64,000 bases of DNA from Lewinellaceae bacterium (GCA_016716135.1 JADJWX010000002.1:620001-684000); one strand, 5' to 3'. Shown: positions 35,516 through 45,124, numbered from the stretch's first letter. The notes: generated by a model from the sequence alone, not told the origin. Program-made: numbers and translations.

Positions 35516-35675
35516 GAGGTTGGCTCATAAGTTAGTGTACAAAAGATAGCTTCCCAATTTTTAAACACATAGGCTCATAGAACACAGAGAAATATTCTTT
35601 GTGTTCTATGAGCCTATGTGTTTAAGAAATAATCTACGGCGGGTGAATACTTAGAAGTACTTATGAGTCAGCCTC
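35516..35675. repeat. Palindromic element with family A-like ends and different core
   Basis: Outer ends GAGGTTGGCTCATAAGT and ACTTATGAGTCAGCCTC (35516-35532, 35659-35675) resemble family A termini. The core is a near-perfect 31-bp palindrome (35561-35591 with 35595-35625, one mismatch, ATAGGCTCATAGAACACAG). It lies between the galT stop and the dehydrogenase gene; 35391-35741 contains no gene. Confidence 0.8.
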
Positions 35676-35741
35676 ATGGAGTGGCGGGCGACCGCAAGGG
35701 CCGCCCCTACGGGGTGCAGGTAGATTTTGGTAGTGAAATGG

Positions 35742-36761
35742 TCAACTTGTGCGCAGGGTTGCCGCCGCCATTTCCGGCGTGATATCCCGTTGCGCTTCAC
35801 CAAACATTTCGTAGCCGACCATAAATTTTTTCACCGTGGCCGAGCGCAGCAAGGGCGGGTAAAATGCCATGTGAAAATGCCAGGCCGGGTGTTCCTGCCC
35901 GTCGGTGGGGGCCTGATGCAACCCGGCGGAGTAGGGAAAAGAGGTGTCGAACACCCGGTCGAAGCGTTGCGTGAGGTTTTTCAGAATAGCGGCAAAGGCA
36001 TCTTTTTCGGCTTCGGTCATCTGGCCGATATGTTGAAAATGCCGGCGCGGCACGATCAACGCTTCGTAGGGCCAGACTGCCCAAAAGGGGACCAGGGCGA
36101 CAAAATGGTCGTTGGAGCAGATCAGGCGCTCCTGCTCGGTCAGTTCCTGGCTCAGGTAGTCGCCCAACAGGCTGCGGCCGGTCGACGCCCAATGTTTTCC
36201 TTGTTGCACGCCTTTTTTGGCGGCTTCCTGCGGGATGGAGGTTTGTGCCCAGATCTGCCCGTGCGGGTGGGGGTTGCTGCAGCCCATGATGGCGCCCTTG
36301 TTCTCGAAGATCTGGACATGATTGATAAAATCGAGGCTGCCCAGTTCGCGGTATTCGTTTTCCCATAAATCCACCACTTTACGGATAGCTTCCACCGGCA
36401 TGTCCGGCAGGGTGAGGGCATGGTTGGGCGAAAAACAAATGACCCGGCAAATACCGCGTTCCCCGTTGGCTTGCAGGAGGCCGTTTTGATAGGTGCCATC
36501 ACCGGAGTCGGGCATCAGCGCGGCAAAATCGTTGGTGAAGACAAAGGTGTCGGTATAGGCCGGGTTTTGATGTCCGCCGGAGCGGATGTTGCCAGGGCAC
36601 AGGTAGCAGGCCGGGTCGTACGCCGGGCGGTCTGCCGAAGCAATGGCTTCGGTTTTTCCCTGCCAGGGCCGTTTGGTGCGGTGCGGCGATACGAGCACCC
36701 ATTCCCCCGTGAGGATGTTGTACCGGCGGTGGGGATCATTTGTGAGGTTGAGGGTGGACAT
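35742..36761 (-). CDS. galT: Galactose-1-phosphate uridylyltransferase
   Basis: 339 residues. Exchanges galactose-1-phosphate and UDP-glucose for UDP-galactose and glucose-1-phosphate in the Leloir pathway. Visible motifs: NPLTGEWVLVSPHR-type start (here NILTGEWVLVSPHRTKRPWQ), zinc-site cysteines CYLCPGN, ENKGAIMGCSNPHPHGQIWA with the catalytic HPH histidine, second metal region HWASTG and C-terminal HFHMAFYPPLLRS. It is the last gene of a three-gene galactose operon, 38 bases after galK. Confidence 0.95.
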   Translation of the reverse strand: MSTLNLTNDPHRRYNILTGEWVLVSPHRTKRPWQGKTEAIASADRPAYDPACYLCPGNIRSGGHQNPAYTDTFVFTNDFAALMPDSGDGTYQNGLLQANGERGICRVICFSPNHALTLPDMPVEAIRKVVDLWENEYRELGSLDFINHVQIFENKGAIMGCSNPHPHGQIWAQTSIPQEAAKKGVQQGKHWASTGRSLLGDYLSQELTEQERLICSNDHFVALVPFWAVWPYEALIVPRRHFQHIGQMTEAEKDAFAAILKNLTQRFDRVFDTSFPYSAGLHQAPTDGQEHPAWHFHMAFYPPLLRSATVKKFMVGYEMFGEAQRDITPEMAAATLRTS

Positions 36762-36799
36762 GGTGTGCTGTTTGTTTTATTAAACGGGAGGGGGCGCCC

Positions 36800-37921
36800 C
36801 TACGGTTGCGCAACAACCCCCGCACCGTCTTCAATCGATACAAAATACGGTGTCAGATCGTAGCCGAAGCGCTGGCGGTATTTTGGGGCTACGTTGTCTA
36901 CGAATTGCCCGCAGTATTTTTTTTCAAGTATATTGATCGTGCAGCCGCCAAAACCGCCGCCCATCATCCGGCTGCCGGCAACGAAGTCGAGGCCGGTAGT
37001 TTGGTCGACCAAAAAATCCAGTTCGGGGCAACTGACGGCGTAGTCGTGTTGCAGGCTGTGATGCGACTGGTAGAGCAGACTGCCCAGTTTTCGGATATCC
37101 CCGGCCGTCAGGGCCTGCGTGGCTTCCAGCACCCGTTGGTTTTCGGACACCACGTGGCGGCACCGGGCGTAGATGGTTTCCGGCATGCTGTTCTGAAAAT
37201 CGCTCAGCATGGATAGTGAAACATCGCGCAGGTACGCAACTTCCGGGTATTTTTTTTGGATAACAGCAACGCCTTCCTCGCATTCGGCCCGCCGCCGGTT
37301 GTATTCGGAGGAGGCCAGGCTGTGCGAGACGTTGGTGTTCAGAAGCAGGAGCTGGTAGTCGCCCAGTTCGAGCGGGAAATACCGGTACTCGAGCGAGCGG
37401 CAGTCGAGCAGAATCACCCGGTTTTTTTGCCCCATCATGCTGGCAAACTGGTCCATGATCCCGCATTTGATCCCGACAAAATTGTGCTCGGCCAGTTGGG
37501 CTGCTTTGATCAGTTGGGTTTTGGACAAGCCCAGGTCAAACAATTCGTTCAGGCCGAAGGCCAGCGCACACTCCAGTGAAGCCGAGGAACTCATGCCCCC
37601 CCCGATGGGTACATCGCCTTTAAACGAGCCATCGAAGCCCTGCATTTGAGCGCCCAGTTTTTGCAATTCATGTACGACGCCGAGCACATAATTTTGCCAG
37701 CCGCCGGCCAGTGGTTTTACCTGATTCAGGCCAAAATTCAGGGTTTCATTCAGGTTGCCGGCAGTGATGCGGCATGCCGACGGATGCCCGTTGCGGTGCA
37801 AGCTGGCCACGGTTTTTTTGTCGATGGCGGCCGGCAGCACAAAGCCGTCGTTGTAATCGGTGTGTTCGCCGATGATGTTGATCCGGCCGGGCGACTGGAC
37901 GGTTATGGATTGCCTGGGCAT
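36800..37921 (-). CDS. galK: Galactokinase
   Basis: 373 residues from ATG 37921 (MPRQSITVQSPGRINIIGEH). Phosphorylates galactose at C1 with ATP. GHMP-kinase motifs: SPGRINIIGEHTDYNDGFVL (galactokinase signature), phosphate-binding GGGMSSSASLECALAF, catalytic aspartate in KCGIMDQFASMMG, and C-terminal GSRMMGGGFGGCTINI. The open frame extends 28 codons upstream through a palindrome and is not used. It follows the SSS symporter and precedes galT on the same strand. Confidence 0.95.
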   Translation of the reverse strand: MPRQSITVQSPGRINIIGEHTDYNDGFVLPAAIDKKTVASLHRNGHPSACRITAGNLNETLNFGLNQVKPLAGGWQNYVLGVVHELQKLGAQMQGFDGSFKGDVPIGGGMSSSASLECALAFGLNELFDLGLSKTQLIKAAQLAEHNFVGIKCGIMDQFASMMGQKNRVILLDCRSLEYRYFPLELGDYQLLLLNTNVSHSLASSEYNRRRAECEEGVAVIQKKYPEVAYLRDVSLSMLSDFQNSMPETIYARCRHVVSENQRVLEATQALTAGDIRKLGSLLYQSHHSLQHDYAVSCPELDFLVDQTTGLDFVAGSRMMGGGFGGCTINILEKKYCGQFVDNVAPKYRQRFGYDLTPYFVSIEDGAGVVAQP

Positions 37922-37951
37922 GGAGATTGGTTTGTTTTTTTGTGTGTGGCG

Positions 37952-37986
37952 TACTCGTCCTACGACTTCAAGTCGTAGGACGAGTA
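37952..37986. repeat. Perfect 17-bp inverted repeat between symporter and galK
   Basis: TACTCGTCCTACGACTT (37952-37968) and its exact complement (37970-37986) with a single-base centre. It occupies the spacer before galK. It may be an operator, a processing hairpin or a remnant mobile palindrome; no T-run follows. Confidence 0.75.
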
Positions 37987-38008
37987 GGGTAACCGCTGCC
38001 ACCAATTT

Positions 38009-39595
38009 TTACCAAAACACCGCATAGATCACCGCCAGAATACCGCAGATCGCAATGGCAGCCAGGTTGAATGTCTGACTTGTTTTAAACAAACCGGGTT
38101 CGATTTCGATTGCTTTGCGGTCGTCGGCTTTGTTTTCCATCAATGAAATTACCACCATTACAGCAGCGATCAGGAGGAAACAAATACCCATGCGATCAAG
38201 GAAGGGGATTTGCGGCGCTAAAAATTTGAATCCGGCGGAAAGCGGAATCGCCAGCACCACAGCAGCCAGGGCGGCGTTGGCGGAGGTGCGTTTCCAGAAC
38301 AGGCCCAGCAAAAAGACGGCTACGACGCCCGGGCTGATAAAGCCGGTGTACTCCTGGATGTACTGGAACGCCTGGTCGAGATTGCCCAGCAGCGGCGCCA
38401 CCACGATGCCCAGCAGCAGTGAAGCCGCTGCAGAAATCCGGCCGACCAGTACCAGGTGTTTTTCCTGGCCACCCGACAGGATGGAGTTGTCCGGCCCGGG
38501 GCTTTTTTTCATTAAAAACGGCCGGTAGATATCCAGCGTGAAAATCGTGGAGGCGCTGTTCACCATTGAGCTGAGGGAGGAGCCCACGGCAGCGATCAGC
38601 GCCGCAAAGGCCAGTCCTTTAAAGCCGGTGGTGACGTAATTGCTCAGCACCCAGGGGTAGGCTTCATCGGGTTTGCTGATGTCGGCCTGCAGCACGAACG
38701 CGGCAATACCGGGGATCACCACGATCAGGGGCAGCAGCACTTTCAGGAACGCGGCGAACACCGTTCCGTTCTGGGCTTCGTTGAGCGATTTGGCAGCCAG
38801 CGCCCGCTGGATGATGTACTGGTTGTTGCCCCAGTAGTACAGGTTGGCGATCCACATGCCGCCGATGAGTACGCTGATGCCGGGCAGATTGATGTACTCG
38901 GTATGGGCCTTGTCGAGGATCATGTCGAATTTTTCGGGGGCCCGCTCGACCAGCATGGCCAACCCGCCCATTACGCTGCCGCCCATGGCATTGAGCACGA
39001 GCACGCTGGCCATCAGACCCCCCAAGATGAGCACGGCCACTTGTACGACATCGGTCCAGACCACCGCTTTCAGACCACCGAAAATAGAAAAGGTGGAAGC
39101 AAAAATGGCCAGGCCGATAACACCTGCCAGCAGCGGAATGCCCATGATGCTTTGCAGGGCCAGACCGCCGAGGTAGAGTACCGACGTGATGTTGACAAAA
39201 ACGAAGAGCAGTACCCAGAAAATGGCCAGGCCTGTGCGCACGCGGCTATCAAAACGTTCTTCCAAAAACTGCGGCATGGTGTAGATGCCCTTTTTCAAAA
39301 AAATGGGCAGGAAATACTTGGCAACAATGATGAGCGTGGCGGCAGCCATGAGTTCGTAGGAGGCGATGGCCAGGCCTACAACATAACCCGAGCCGGACAT
39401 GCCGATGAACTGCTCTGCCGAAATATTGGAGGCGATCAGCGAGCCGCCCACCGCCCACCAGGGCAGCGATTTGGAAGCCAGAAAATAATCTTGCGTGGTA
39501 TCCTGTTTGCCGCGGGAAATCCACAAGCCGAAGCCCATCATGAAGATGATCCAGCCGGCGAAAACGACGAGGTCGGTAGTTGAAAAATTGAGCAT
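38009..39595 (-). CDS. Sodium:solute symporter (SSS family), probable galactose transporter
   Basis: 528 residues with about 14 hydrophobic segments. The SGLT-like start TDLVVFAGWIIFMMGFGLWI, YFLASKSLPWWAVGGSLIAS, NISAEQFIGMSGSGYVVGLA (sodium-site region) and IYTMPQFLEERFDSRVR are typical of SGLT/vSGLT sugar transporters. GLAFAALIAAVGSSLSSMVNSASTIF matches the conserved helix 8 region with serines that coordinate sodium. Because it is the first gene of the galK/galT operon, galactose is the likely substrate. This is inferred from context. It sits at the inner membrane. Confidence 0.9.
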   Translation of the reverse strand: MLNFSTTDLVVFAGWIIFMMGFGLWISRGKQDTTQDYFLASKSLPWWAVGGSLIASNISAEQFIGMSGSGYVVGLAIASYELMAAATLIIVAKYFLPIFLKKGIYTMPQFLEERFDSRVRTGLAIFWVLLFVFVNITSVLYLGGLALQSIMGIPLLAGVIGLAIFASTFSIFGGLKAVVWTDVVQVAVLILGGLMASVLVLNAMGGSVMGGLAMLVERAPEKFDMILDKAHTEYINLPGISVLIGGMWIANLYYWGNNQYIIQRALAAKSLNEAQNGTVFAAFLKVLLPLIVVIPGIAAFVLQADISKPDEAYPWVLSNYVTTGFKGLAFAALIAAVGSSLSSMVNSASTIFTLDIYRPFLMKKSPGPDNSILSGGQEKHLVLVGRISAAASLLLGIVVAPLLGNLDQAFQYIQEYTGFISPGVVAVFLLGLFWKRTSANAALAAVVLAIPLSAGFKFLAPQIPFLDRMGICFLLIAAVMVVISLMENKADDRKAIEIEPGLFKTSQTFNLAAIAICGILAVIYAVFW

Positions 39596-39811
39596 GTGTT
39601 GGCGATGGTTTTGTCAGTTGCTGTGCGAACGCTCGTTCGGCACTTGCCGGGCGGAAGGGCCGGCGAGGGACGAAAGGTGCGACTTGTCGGGGCGAAATTC
39701 AAATTTTCGCTGGGCTAAATTTGATTGCTGCGGGCTTGGCGGGTATGCCGGGCGAACGTTTTGCGGGCAAGCCGGTTTTCGGTCGTGTTGCCGGTTTTGC
39801 CCCGGATAGCC

Positions 39812-40815
39812 TCAGCGATTATTGATCAGGTTGATAACCAGGCGGATCATCAGTTCCTTATCTGCCGGATTGCTCTGTGCCACCAGGAGCGCAAGGACAA
39901 CCAGTGCATTATCGTTGATCTTCAACTCACCGGATTTTTTAAAACGGTGTTTGTTTTTCTCCAGAAACCAGATGAAGAGAAAGGCGCCGATGCGTTTGTT
40001 GCCGTCGTTGAACGGGTGGTTTTTGATGGTCAGGTACAGGAGGTTTGCGGCCTGCTCTTCGATGCTTCGGTACAGGTATTCGCCATCGAATGTCTGGACG
40101 ATGTTGCCGAGAATGCCCTGGAAACTGTTGTCTTTCTGATTGCCGAATAGTTCGGTGGCTTCTTTTTGGGCGATGAGCTGCATTTTCAATTCGGTGATGG
40201 CGGATACCGCCTCGGCATATTCGATCTCATAGGTGATGTTTTCATTTACAGCGCTTACAGAAAGCTCCTGGCTATCGAACTGGTTGAGCAGGACAAAACT
40301 CTGGGTGTAGTGGGTGATGATGTCGAGCAGGCCTTTGGCTTCGTGCGCCAGAAGTGCCTCGGATTGCCCGGTTTCGCGGATCAGTTGAACGGTTTGCTCG
40401 AGCTCGCGCATGTTTTGCGCGAGTTGCTTCAACCGTTTTTCATTGAGTGCGTAGCCTTGTACGAGATAGTCTTTCAGGCGTTGGGTAGCCCAGATGCGGA
40501 ATTGGGTGCCGCGTTTGGAATTCACCCGGTAGCCTACCGAAATAATGACATCCAGGTTGTAAAACTTTACCTGGCGCGTGACCTGGCGGCTGCCCTCGGT
40601 TTGAACCTGTAAATATTCTTTACAAGTTGCCGGCTCTTCTAATTCACCCTCTTCATAAATATTTTTGAGGTGACGGTAATGTTTTGAGGAGTGGTTTGAA
40701 ACAACTCCCCCATTTGTTTTTGCGTAAGCCAAACCGTATCGGCTTCCAATTTGACCTCGACCTGCGTTTGCTGGTCCGCGCTTTCATAAATAAGTACTTC
40801 GCCTTTGCTTTCCAT
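39812..40815 (-). pseudogene. RhuM-Fic/DOC fusion protein, one frameshift
   Basis: From ATG 40815 the frame reads MESKGEVLIYESADQQTQVE, LEADTVWLTQKQMGELF (RhuM N-terminal helix-turn-helix), then shifts after QNITV. The other frame resumes HLKNIYEEGELEEPATCKEY and runs to 39812. One missing base at about 40672-40673 explains the switch; restored length is about 334 residues. The middle has FYNLDVIISVGYRVNSKRGTQFRIW (RhuM core). The C-terminal third carries the Fic motif HPFNDGNKRIG, with the catalytic histidine intact, so it could transfer AMP or another nucleotide to a target. RhuM-Fic genes frequently accompany type I restriction loci, as here after hsdM, where they may act as a guard or toxin. 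Confidence 0.8.
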
Positions 40816-40945
40816 GGTTGTCTTTTTAAAACAAATATCGCGGAAGCAGGGCGCTGCTTAAAACATTTTGTGGTAATCTGGTATATTTTTTTTAATTGCA
40901 TATTTGGTGCGGAAGGGTACTTGACCCCGGGCTCCGCCGTCCAAA

Positions 40946-42475
40946 TTATCCCTCCCCACCACCATGCACCGTCTCCATAATCGCCCGGAAACTATCCAAA
41001 CCCGCCTCAATATTTTCAATGATCTCCGCAGCCAGGATATCCGGGTCGGGCAGATTGTCCAAATCGGCCAGGCTTTGGTCTTTGAGCCAGAAAATGTCGA
41101 GGTTGGTTTTGTCGCGGGCAATGATCTCTTCGTACCTGAACTTCCGCCAGCGCCCCTCCGGGTTTGCTTCGGAGTACGTTTCTTCCCGGACGTGCCGGTT
41201 GGCCGGGTTGTAGCAGCGGATAAAATCCTGCAAATCCTCCAGGGCCATGGTTTTCTTTTTCAGGGTGTGGTGCACGTTGGTGCGGTAGTCGTACATCCAG
41301 ACCTCCTTCGTCCAGGGTTCCTTGGCCGCCGGTTTGTTGTCGAAAAACAGGACGTTGGCCTTCACGCCATGGGCGTAAAAAATACCCGTGGGCAGGCGCA
41401 GGATGGTGTGCAATTCGGTGGCGCGCATGAGTTCCTTGCGCACGGTTTCGCCGGCGCCGCCCTCGAAGAGCACGTTGTCGGGCAGCACTACCGCCGCTTC
41501 GCCGGTGATTTTGAGCAGGCTGGGATGTGTTGCAGGAAGTTGAAGCTGCTTGTTGCTCGTGGTAGCCCAGAAGTCCTGACGGTTGTAGCTGAGGTCTTGT
41601 TTTTCCTGTTCGCCTTCTTCGTTGGTGATGGTCATGCTGCTTTTTTTGCCGAAAGGCGGATTGGCGAGCACGTAGTCCACGCGGATGCCTTCGTCGGCGA
41701 TGAGGGCGTCGTTGGGCGAGATGAAGGATTCGCCGTCGATCTCGCCGATGTTGTGCAAAAACATGTTCATCAGGCACAGCCGCCGCGTGCCGGCCACGAT
41801 CTCGTTGCCGGAGAAGGTCTGGTTTTTCAAAAAAGCCTTCTGGTCGCGGTCGAGGGCATGGTGGGCGGTGATGTAGTCGAAGGCGGCCAGGAAAAAACCG
41901 CCCGTGCCGCAGGCGGGGTCGTGGATGGTTTTGCCGGGCTCAGGCGCCACGCAGGCGACCATGGCCTGGATGAGCGCCCGCGGGGTGAAGTACTGCCCGG
42001 CGCCGCTTTTGGTGTCGGCGGCGTTTTTCTCCAGCAGGCCCTCGTAAATGTCGCCTTTCACGTCGGCGCCCACCATGGTCCACTGCTCCTGGCCGATCAT
42101 GTCGATGATCTTGAGCAACTTGGCGGGGTCCTGGATCTTGTTTTGCGACTTGGTGAATATCTGCCCCAACATACCTTTCTCCAACGCCAGCGTGCGCAGC
42201 AGCTGCGTGTAAAACGCCTCCAGCTCGGCGCCGCGTTTGCGGCTTAGGGTTTGCCAGTCGCAGGTTTCGCCGCCGGGCACCTCGGCGCCCTCGGTGTCTT
42301 TGATTTTCGGGAAGCGGATGTCCTTGTTGTAGGGCGGCCGCGCCATTTCGTCGGCCATTTTCAGGAACAACAGGTAGGTGATCTGCTCCAGGTAGTCGCC
42401 GTAGCCCACACCGTCGTCGCGCAGGACGTTGGCGAAGTTCCAGACTTTGGAGATTAAGGCGGATTCGTTTGCCAT
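40946..42475 (-). CDS. hsdM: Type I restriction-modification system methyltransferase subunit
   Basis: 509 residues. Methylates adenine N6 in the target sequence chosen by HsdS. N-terminal helical HsdM domain (about 1-130; ISKVWNFANVLRDDGVGYGD), then the methylase core: motif around SGAGQYFTPRALIQAMV, AdoMet-binding HDPACGTGGFFLAAFDYI, and catalytic VDYVLANPPFGKK. VVLPDNVLFEGGAGETVRKEL and LPTGIFYAHGVKANVLFFD are conserved HsdM blocks. It starts three bases after the DUF4268 gene and is followed by rhuM-fic, so the island is one minus-strand cluster. Confidence 0.95.
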   Translation of the reverse strand: MANESALISKVWNFANVLRDDGVGYGDYLEQITYLLFLKMADEMARPPYNKDIRFPKIKDTEGAEVPGGETCDWQTLSRKRGAELEAFYTQLLRTLALEKGMLGQIFTKSQNKIQDPAKLLKIIDMIGQEQWTMVGADVKGDIYEGLLEKNAADTKSGAGQYFTPRALIQAMVACVAPEPGKTIHDPACGTGGFFLAAFDYITAHHALDRDQKAFLKNQTFSGNEIVAGTRRLCLMNMFLHNIGEIDGESFISPNDALIADEGIRVDYVLANPPFGKKSSMTITNEEGEQEKQDLSYNRQDFWATTSNKQLQLPATHPSLLKITGEAAVVLPDNVLFEGGAGETVRKELMRATELHTILRLPTGIFYAHGVKANVLFFDNKPAAKEPWTKEVWMYDYRTNVHHTLKKKTMALEDLQDFIRCYNPANRHVREETYSEANPEGRWRKFRYEEIIARDKTNLDIFWLKDQSLADLDNLPDPDILAAEIIENIEAGLDSFRAIMETVHGGGEG

Positions 42476-42478
42476 GTT

Positions 42479-43423
42479 TTATGGAATGGTTTTAATTTTT
42501 GGTCTGAAGTAAGCATCCATTAGTTCCAGTTTTTCCCGGAGCCATTCGAATTGATTCGTCCAATCCGTCCGATCCGATACATCGACATCTTGTTTGAGAT
42601 AAACCCAGCTCATTTGTTTGTCCTCCAGTTTATCCCAAACAAGTTCCGGATCAACCTCCCGTAGCGAATCTTCCTCGTATTTATTTCGCAGGGTTTCAAA
42701 CCGCGCCTTGCCCATCGGCCCTTTCAAATTAAACTCAGCCCGAATGAAACCGTCGCGTACGCTGGCTACTGCGGCCAGTTTCAGTTTGGACCGGCCCAAT
42801 GAAAAATTGGTCCAATGCTGCGGTTGCGGTTTCTGGCACCGGATCGTTGAATTATGTTCTTCAAAGTAGGCTTTCATGGCGGTCCAATATTCCAGATTCA
42901 AGGCTTTCGCCTCCGTAAGGTTCTCGGAGTTTCGCTGGCTGGAATGCACTGCTTTCGCCCAGTCGTTCGGTTTGGAAACCAGTTGGAACAAAGGCGCCGG
43001 CAGGGAGTCGCCAATCTGGTACACTTCCAGTTCAATGCCGAAAAAGCGCAGTTTTTCATCGGTCACGCGGTTGAGCCAGTCCAGGGCAGCGCGGTGTTCC
43101 TCAGTAAATTTTCGGGCAATCCAGATGATGTTCACCGCTTCAAGTCCCGCCGCATAGGTCATCAATTGACCTAAATGTTTGTGGTCCGTTTGCTCCAGCT
43201 GGTTTTCTACCAGCACGTAAGTATCGTCAATCGTGTTTTTGCAAAGGATATCGGCCCGGAACGGCCCGACATTTTTTTCCTCGCTGATCACCTCCAGGTC
43301 TAAACCCACCACTTCGGATAGCAGGGCAATGTTTTCTTCCTTTGCCAGCCAGGGCGTAAAATCCTTGGCTTCCCCATTCCACAATAAGCGGGGATCGAGT
43401 TTTTCCAAGCGGCCTATTTTCAT
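42479..43423 (-). CDS. DUF4268 protein with PD-(D/E)XK-like nuclease domain
   Basis: 314 residues inserted between hsdS and hsdM. Residues about 1-150 look like a PD-(D/E)XK fold: LLSEVVGLDLEVISEEKNVG, then FRADILCKNT with an aspartate and YVLVENQLEQTDHKHLGQLM with a glutamate-x-glutamine pair. This is the pattern of RmuC/MrcB-like and Mrr-like nucleases. The C-terminal half is DUF4268 (DWTNQFEWLREKLELMDAYF). It is a recognisable accessory of some type I loci but has no settled function. Intact, three bases before hsdM. Confidence 0.8.
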   Translation of the reverse strand: MKIGRLEKLDPRLLWNGEAKDFTPWLAKEENIALLSEVVGLDLEVISEEKNVGPFRADILCKNTIDDTYVLVENQLEQTDHKHLGQLMTYAAGLEAVNIIWIARKFTEEHRAALDWLNRVTDEKLRFFGIELEVYQIGDSLPAPLFQLVSKPNDWAKAVHSSQRNSENLTEAKALNLEYWTAMKAYFEEHNSTIRCQKPQPQHWTNFSLGRSKLKLAAVASVRDGFIRAEFNLKGPMGKARFETLRNKYEEDSLREVDPELVWDKLEDKQMSWVYLKQDVDVSDRTDWTNQFEWLREKLELMDAYFRPKIKTIP

Positions 43424-43487
43424 GTTGTTTCTTTTTTTTGATTTTATCTGTGTGTGTCGGCCCCTCCCCCTTCCCCGCGTGTGTCAA

Positions 43488-43590
43488 CCCCACCCCCATC
43501 CCCTCCCCCAACGGGGAGGGGTGTCTGCCCTCATTCCAATCAAAATTAGTGTTGAGCAAGCCCCCTCCCCGCTGGGTGAGGGGATGGGGG
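43488..43590. repeat. G/C-rich palindromic element, family D copy 2
   Basis: About 103 bp in opposite orientation to the one in batC. Shares CCCCACCCCCATCCCCTCCC, GGGGAGGGG and GCCCTCATTCCAAT with it. Inverted ends CCCCATCCCC and GGGGATGGGG. Read on one strand it would also encode a PTPxPSPxGEGxLPSFQ peptide, the same as the batC insert, but here it is intergenic. It lies within 43424-43770, which contains no gene. Confidence 0.75.
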
Positions 43591-43775
43591 CATAGCCATC
43601 AACTTAAGGAACCCGAGGGGGTGACCACTTTTGACTTTTCAAATTAGACTTTAGACTTTTGACTTAAAAGGATGATTCATGCTTTAGGAAGTTTCTTTTA
43701 AGTCAAAAGTCTAAAGTCTAATTTGAAAAGTCAAAAGTGTACATCCACTCTGTATGGCTTAAGTTGATGGCTATG
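43591..43775. repeat. Palindromic element, family B copy 2
   Basis: Perfect 18-bp inverted ends (CATAGCCATCAACTTAAG at 43591-43608; complement at 43758-43775). The inner arms repeat GACTTTTCAAATTAGACTTT and AAGTCAAAAGTCTAAAGTC; the right arm is nearly the same as that of 6120-6326 (TCTAATTTGAAAAGTCAAAA then GTGTACA). The first bases on the minus strand supply the TAG stop of hsdS (43771-43773). Confidence 0.85.
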
Positions 43776-45124
43776 GGGGCGGGGCCGCCCGTATCCGCGC
43801 CAACAACTCCCCAGCCGGCGCCCAATCCGCTTCCTTCCGGCAAGCCGCCAACTCCCCCGCACTCAGCAGCCGGCCCTCAAAGGCCTTTTTCAAAATACTC
43901 TGCCGCAGCGCCTCGGCTTTCTCCAAACCCTCGTCGATGTTGGAAAGGATGTTGTCGCAGATGGAGAGGCGGGATTCTATTTCCTGAACGATACCGATTT
44001 GATCTTCTATTCGTGACGGATAGTTTACCAATATTTTCTCAATCCGAAATAAAGCCAGTTTGGGTTGAGTGGTAGCCTTTGTATTCTCTTGAATTTGATC
44101 CTGTGCAATTTTTGAACTAAGAAACCAAGCAAGGTATTTGTTATTCAGGCCTTGGATGTCAGTTATTTTGGCAGCATTTTCAGTTAAGTTCGCTCCGTCT
44201 AATGAGTTTGGAATTGTACCAACCCTTCCAATACTGCCCGCAATAGAAATAAACACGTCATCCTTGGAAATTGTATATCGCTTAATTGATTCTTGAGTTT
44301 CTTTTTTAAGAAATTTTAAGTCGGAAGTGTTAATAGACATGTTTTCAAAGTCAGTTACCCTTAGATACGGATATTCAGTTGGCATATCAGAATAAGTGTG
44401 CCCTTTAGGCAACCTTTTTCCTCCCTTTACTTTGGCAACTTTGCCTAACTCAACATTCTGCCATTCATTAGTTGGAACAAAAAAGAATCCCCCCTCAAAC
44501 GCCTTCTTCAACACCGCCTGCCGGTAAATATCCAGCTTCGCTTTGGCCGCTTTCAGGTTCGCGATGCCATGGTCCAGGGCGCTGAACAACTGCTCTATTT
44601 TGGCGACTATGGCGCGTTGCTCGGGGAGGGGGGCGAGTTTGACTACAAGTTTCCTAAAACGCGAATGAGTAAGATTAAGTCCACTATCACTTCCTCCTGT
44701 TTTCATTTTGTCAATTGCATTCCATGATTCCTGTGTTTGCAGAAAGAAAGTCATGAATTTTGTGAACATCAACTTTTGATTTACTCTAAACCTGTACATT
44801 TTTCCAGAAATGAGAAGCCTTTTTCTGGTTCGAATAACAGTACAAGCAACTCCACATCTGTTTCTAGGACCCGCACAAGTAATAAGGATATCACCAGCCT
44901 TAACCTCAAGGTGTTCTCGCGGATCGTTGTCCTTGGGCAATTCTTTATTCTCATGCTCCCAAAATTCATTTTTTTGTATCGCTGTAGTTTTAAGTACACC
45001 CCAAGTATTTTCAGAGTTAGATGGGTGCTTTTCTTTGTGGGCTCCAGCCTTGATTAATGTCTTTGCCATTTTCCAAGGTGTCAAAAACTTGCTCTATTCT
45101 GACTTCAATCCAATCCTGTCTCAT
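43771..45124 (-). CDS. hsdS: Type I restriction-modification specificity subunit, frameshift near 5' end
   Basis: Specificity subunit that reads the bipartite target. Best start is ATG 45124, overlapping the hsdR stop as ATGA and opening MRQDWIEVRIEQVFDTLENG then KDINQGWSPQ, a normal HsdS beginning. After codon 30 the frame slips at 45034 beside T-runs; the second frame then reads EKHPSNSENTWGVLKTTAIQ and stays open to the end (437 residues from an internal ATG at 45084). Two target-recognition halves are separated by LAPLPEQRAIVAKIEQLFSA and the coiled helix KAAKAKLDIYRQAVLKKAFEG-like repeat, which recurs near the C-terminus (EALRQSILKKAFEG). The recognition halves are visibly AT-richer than the conserved helices. 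The lesion may be a sequencing indel or a real off-state. Confidence 0.85.

Noticed and set aside
43438..43647. Short open frame in the G/C-rich repeat upstream of hsdS end
   Set aside because: It is made of the repeat sequence itself; its similarity to the batC insert is a property of the element and does not show a gene.
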